Part shown: piece after piece, positions 30,712 to 32,537 of the stretch | Layout of the letters: each line of letters begins with the position of its first letter | How positions within the stretch are numbered: position 1 is the first letter of the stretch | Origin: Bacteroidales bacterium | Lineage (GTDB): Bacteria > Bacteroidota > Bacteroidia > Bacteroidales > WCHB1-69 | Length of the DNA stretch: 32,537 bases | NCBI GenBank assembly: GCA_028684405.1 | Contig: JAQUGA010000004.1 | Span: 1 to 32,537, forward strand | Direction: 5' to 3' | The notes under the pieces: model-generated | Seen by the model: only the letters and a program-made list of their open reading frames with translations | Database searches by the model: none | What the model was told of the DNA's origin: nothing | Made by a program: the position numbers and the translations under genes

Positions 30712-32537
30712 CTATTCGTAATTTATATATCTTCCTGGCATTTCTTTAGAGCTAGGATTTTGTTTTAAGTAGAAGTCAAACCAATCCAAAGTTCGTACTA
30801 AAAAGTCATAGCGGTTGATGTTTTTTGCATTGCCATGACCTTCTTCTGGATATAACACCAAACGAACAGGCGCTTCGCCATGCAGTTTCAAGGCGGTATA
30901 TAATTCCTTACCTTGCGAAGCGGGAATTCTAGGGTCATCTTCGCCATGCAGAATTAACGTTGCCGTTTTGCTGCCCTTAGCATATTTTACAGGACTTGCT
31001 TCCCATACTTTTTCCGTGTTTTCGTGAGTCCAAAATCCCCAATGAACGAGATAATCTTCCAAAGGAATATCGGTTGTGTTTCGTTTTGAAACCTGATTCG
31101 ATATCCCCACAAAAACTACGGATGCTGCAAAACGCTCGCTGTGCTTGGTTGCCGAATAGGCAGCAAAATAACCACCATAAGAACCGCCACCAATGCCCAC
31201 TTTGCTTTTATCTACTTTTCCGCTAGCAATTAAATAATCAATGCCATCTAATACATCGTCGTATTCAGTGCCTAAAAGCTCGCCATAACCGGCCATCGTA
31301 AAATCTACTCCACGTCCGGAACTGGCTCTGTAATTAGGAGAGAAAACAAAATAATCTCTCGATGCAGCAAATTGTCCCCAAGTTGAGTAATGATTATTCC
31401 ATGCATTTTGTACTGCCGATTCAGGACCTCCATGGATGTAAACAATCATTGGGTATGCTTTTCCTTCTTGATAATTTAAAGGATATACCAAAACGCCTTC
31501 AATGACTTTTCCATCACGGGCTTTATAGCTGATTTTTTCTTGACGAGCCAATTTGACATCCTTTAGCCAGCTGTCGTTATGCGATGAAACTTTTGTTAAC
31601 TGCGATTTTTTTAAGTCAAAATGCATTAATTCATTCGGATATTGCCATGTGTTGCCAGCAAAATAGACTTGCTTGTCAAAATATGAAACTTCAGAGAAGG
31701 CCACAAGTGCAGGTTTAATTACATGAGTGATGCTCTTTTTTGATATATCATAACGACTCAATGTAATATCAACACTCTCTTCAGAAGTAAATAGTAGCGT
31801 AGTATTGTTTTCCCAAACTACATCTTTTACAGATAACTCGAGTCCTTTTACAATATTTGTGAGGTTTTCGTATTTCTCATTTTGATTTTCCACATTCATA
31901 ATAAAAAGACTTCCACAAACAGCGTCGTGCAAGCCCGAAGCGGCTACAAAAGCAATCTGCTTGCCATCCGGACTCCATGCCATTTTACCCAGTTTACCTT
32001 GATTATCGAGTTTTTTTAAGATTCTTCCGTTTTCGAGATCAATGATGTGTATTTTTTTAAACATATACTCATCATCAATATAATTTTGATCCGTCACTGC
32101 GGCAACGACTTTGGAACCGTCTGGCGAAATTGCAAAATCATAGACTGTTTTGTTTGCCAGAATCTGTACAGCTTTTTTGGTTTTGATGTTATAGCGATAT
32201 AATTCAAGATGTTGCAACTCTTCTTGGAAAACTTTCAAGTCTATTTTTCGATTTAAAAGTGCTTTTTTTTCCGCCACAGGATTGCTTAATGATGTGAAAA
32301 CTATTTCTTCTTTGTTTCGAAATTCATACTGTCCAACACTTTGGTCAAACGAAGTTAATGGCTCGATTTTTTCGGAACGCACATCCAACGAAAAAACGTG
32401 AATGCCTTTATTGTTTTCGGCTCTTTGACGAAATGTGACTTTGTCTTCACCGGGTAGCCAACTCAGTGAAGAGATCGGAGCACTGCCCGTATTCATCAAA
32501 CGCTGCGTCTTCTTTTTGGTGTCATAAACGTATAAAT
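30712..32537 (-). CDS. S9-family (prolyl oligopeptidase-like) peptidase, 5' end outside window
   Basis: The frame stays open to the window edge (upstream of the first ATG it reads LYVYDTKKKTQRL, more propeller), so the true start is beyond 32537; about 608 residues are visible. The first ~340 are WD/TolB-like beta-propeller blades (LSWLPGEDKVTF, FAISPDGSKVVAAVTD, MAWSPDGKQIAFVAASG). The last ~260 are an alpha/beta-hydrolase domain with the Ser nucleophile in GIGGGSYGGYFAAYS, Asp in LILHGEDDPRIPASQG and His in LYPEEGHGNAKN; MIVYIHGGPESAVQNAWN carries the oxyanion HGG. It resembles dipeptidyl-/acylaminoacyl-peptidases that cleave short peptides. The visible C-terminus has no T9SS domain. It is convergent with lipoprotein copy 3 (42-base gap). 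Confidence 0.93.
   Translation of the reverse strand, partial: LYVYDTKKKTQRLMNTGSAPISSLSWLPGEDKVTFRQRAENNKGIHVFSLDVRSEKIEPLTSFDQSVGQYEFRNKEEIVFTSLSNPVAEKKALLNRKIDLKVFQEELQHLELYRYNIKTKKAVQILANKTVYDFAISPDGSKVVAAVTDQNYIDDEYMFKKIHIIDLENGRILKKLDNQGKLGKMAWSPDGKQIAFVAASGLHDAVCGSLFIMNVENQNEKYENLTNIVKGLELSVKDVVWENNTTLLFTSEESVDITLSRYDISKKSITHVIKPALVAFSEVSYFDKQVYFAGNTWQYPNELMHFDLKKSQLTKVSSHNDSWLKDVKLARQEKISYKARDGKVIEGVLVYPLNYQEGKAYPMIVYIHGGPESAVQNAWNNHYSTWGQFAASRDYFVFSPNYRASSGRGVDFTMAGYGELLGTEYDDVLDGIDYLIASGKVDKSKVGIGGGSYGGYFAAYSATKHSERFAASVVFVGISNQVSKRNTTDIPLEDYLVHWGFWTHENTEKVWEASPVKYAKGSKTATLILHGEDDPRIPASQGKELYTALKLHGEAPVRLVLYPEEGHGNAKNINRYDFLVRTLDWFDFYLKQNPSSKEMPGRYINYE

Overview
The window looks like chromosome from a low-GC member of the Bacteroidota. 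Three secreted proteins end in type IX secretion (T9SS) type A sorting domains (FPNPxN motif). A C10-family peptidase and FISUMP-type (Fibrobacter succinogenes major paralogous domain) surface proteins are present. At least ten transcription units start with a TAnnTTTG -7 box, the element read by the Bacteroidota primary sigma factor. I see no tRNA, rRNA, CRISPR array, transposase or phage gene. The order cannot be fixed from sequence alone; a free-living Bacteroidales/Marinilabiliales-like organism fits.

Layout. (1) 1-3156, + strand: a surface-protein operon. It holds the end of a FISUMP protein, an Ig-like lipoprotein, an outer-membrane beta-barrel protein cut in two by an in-frame amber codon, and a T9SS-sorted FISUMP/DUF1566-like protein. 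(2) 3327-6269, +: pntA-pntB, the proton-translocating transhydrogenase, closed by a near-perfect bidirectional terminator. (3) 6491-9512, - strand: hutI, then a coupled pair made of an SPFH-GYF_2 protein and a small beta-barrel protein. (4) 9687-11810, +: a T9SS-exported C10 cysteine peptidase with two CUB-like domains. (5) 11979-22798, +: a tightly packed surface-polysaccharide operon with two Wzy_C-type membrane proteins (polymerase/ligase), a Wzx flippase, a hexapeptide acyltransferase, three GT4 glycosyltransferases, an AsnB-type amidotransferase and a DegT-type sugar aminotransferase. (6) 22919-26230, +: a T9SS-exported subtilase followed by a class I/II aminotransferase. (7) 26388-27617, +: rocD, then a palindromic intergenic element. 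(8) 27911-30669: a YbaK/ProX-like deacylase (-) and three separate units for paralogous 73-residue cysteine-rich lipoproteins, with a frameshifted methyltransferase between copies 1 and 2. (9) 30712 to the window end, -: an S9 prolyl-oligopeptidase-like protein, truncated by the window edge.

How the genes fit together. Region 5 is a coherent Wzx/Wzy-type assembly line: glycosyltransferases build a repeat unit, AsnB, DegT and the acyltransferase decorate it, Wzx flips it, and the Wzy_C proteins polymerise or ligate it. No initiating sugar-phosphate transferase and no nucleotide-sugar dehydratase is present, so those must be encoded elsewhere. T9SS cargo is often anchored to LPS in this phylum, so T9SS proteases on both sides of the cluster are suggestive, but the link is only inferred.

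Most worth checking: the U UUU UUA slippery heptamer exactly where the methyltransferase changes frame; the Trp-to-amber break in the beta-barrel gene; the three-copy lipoprotein family with fixed cysteines; and the SPFH-GYF_2 protein carrying PPPIP motifs on both sides of its GYF_2 domain.
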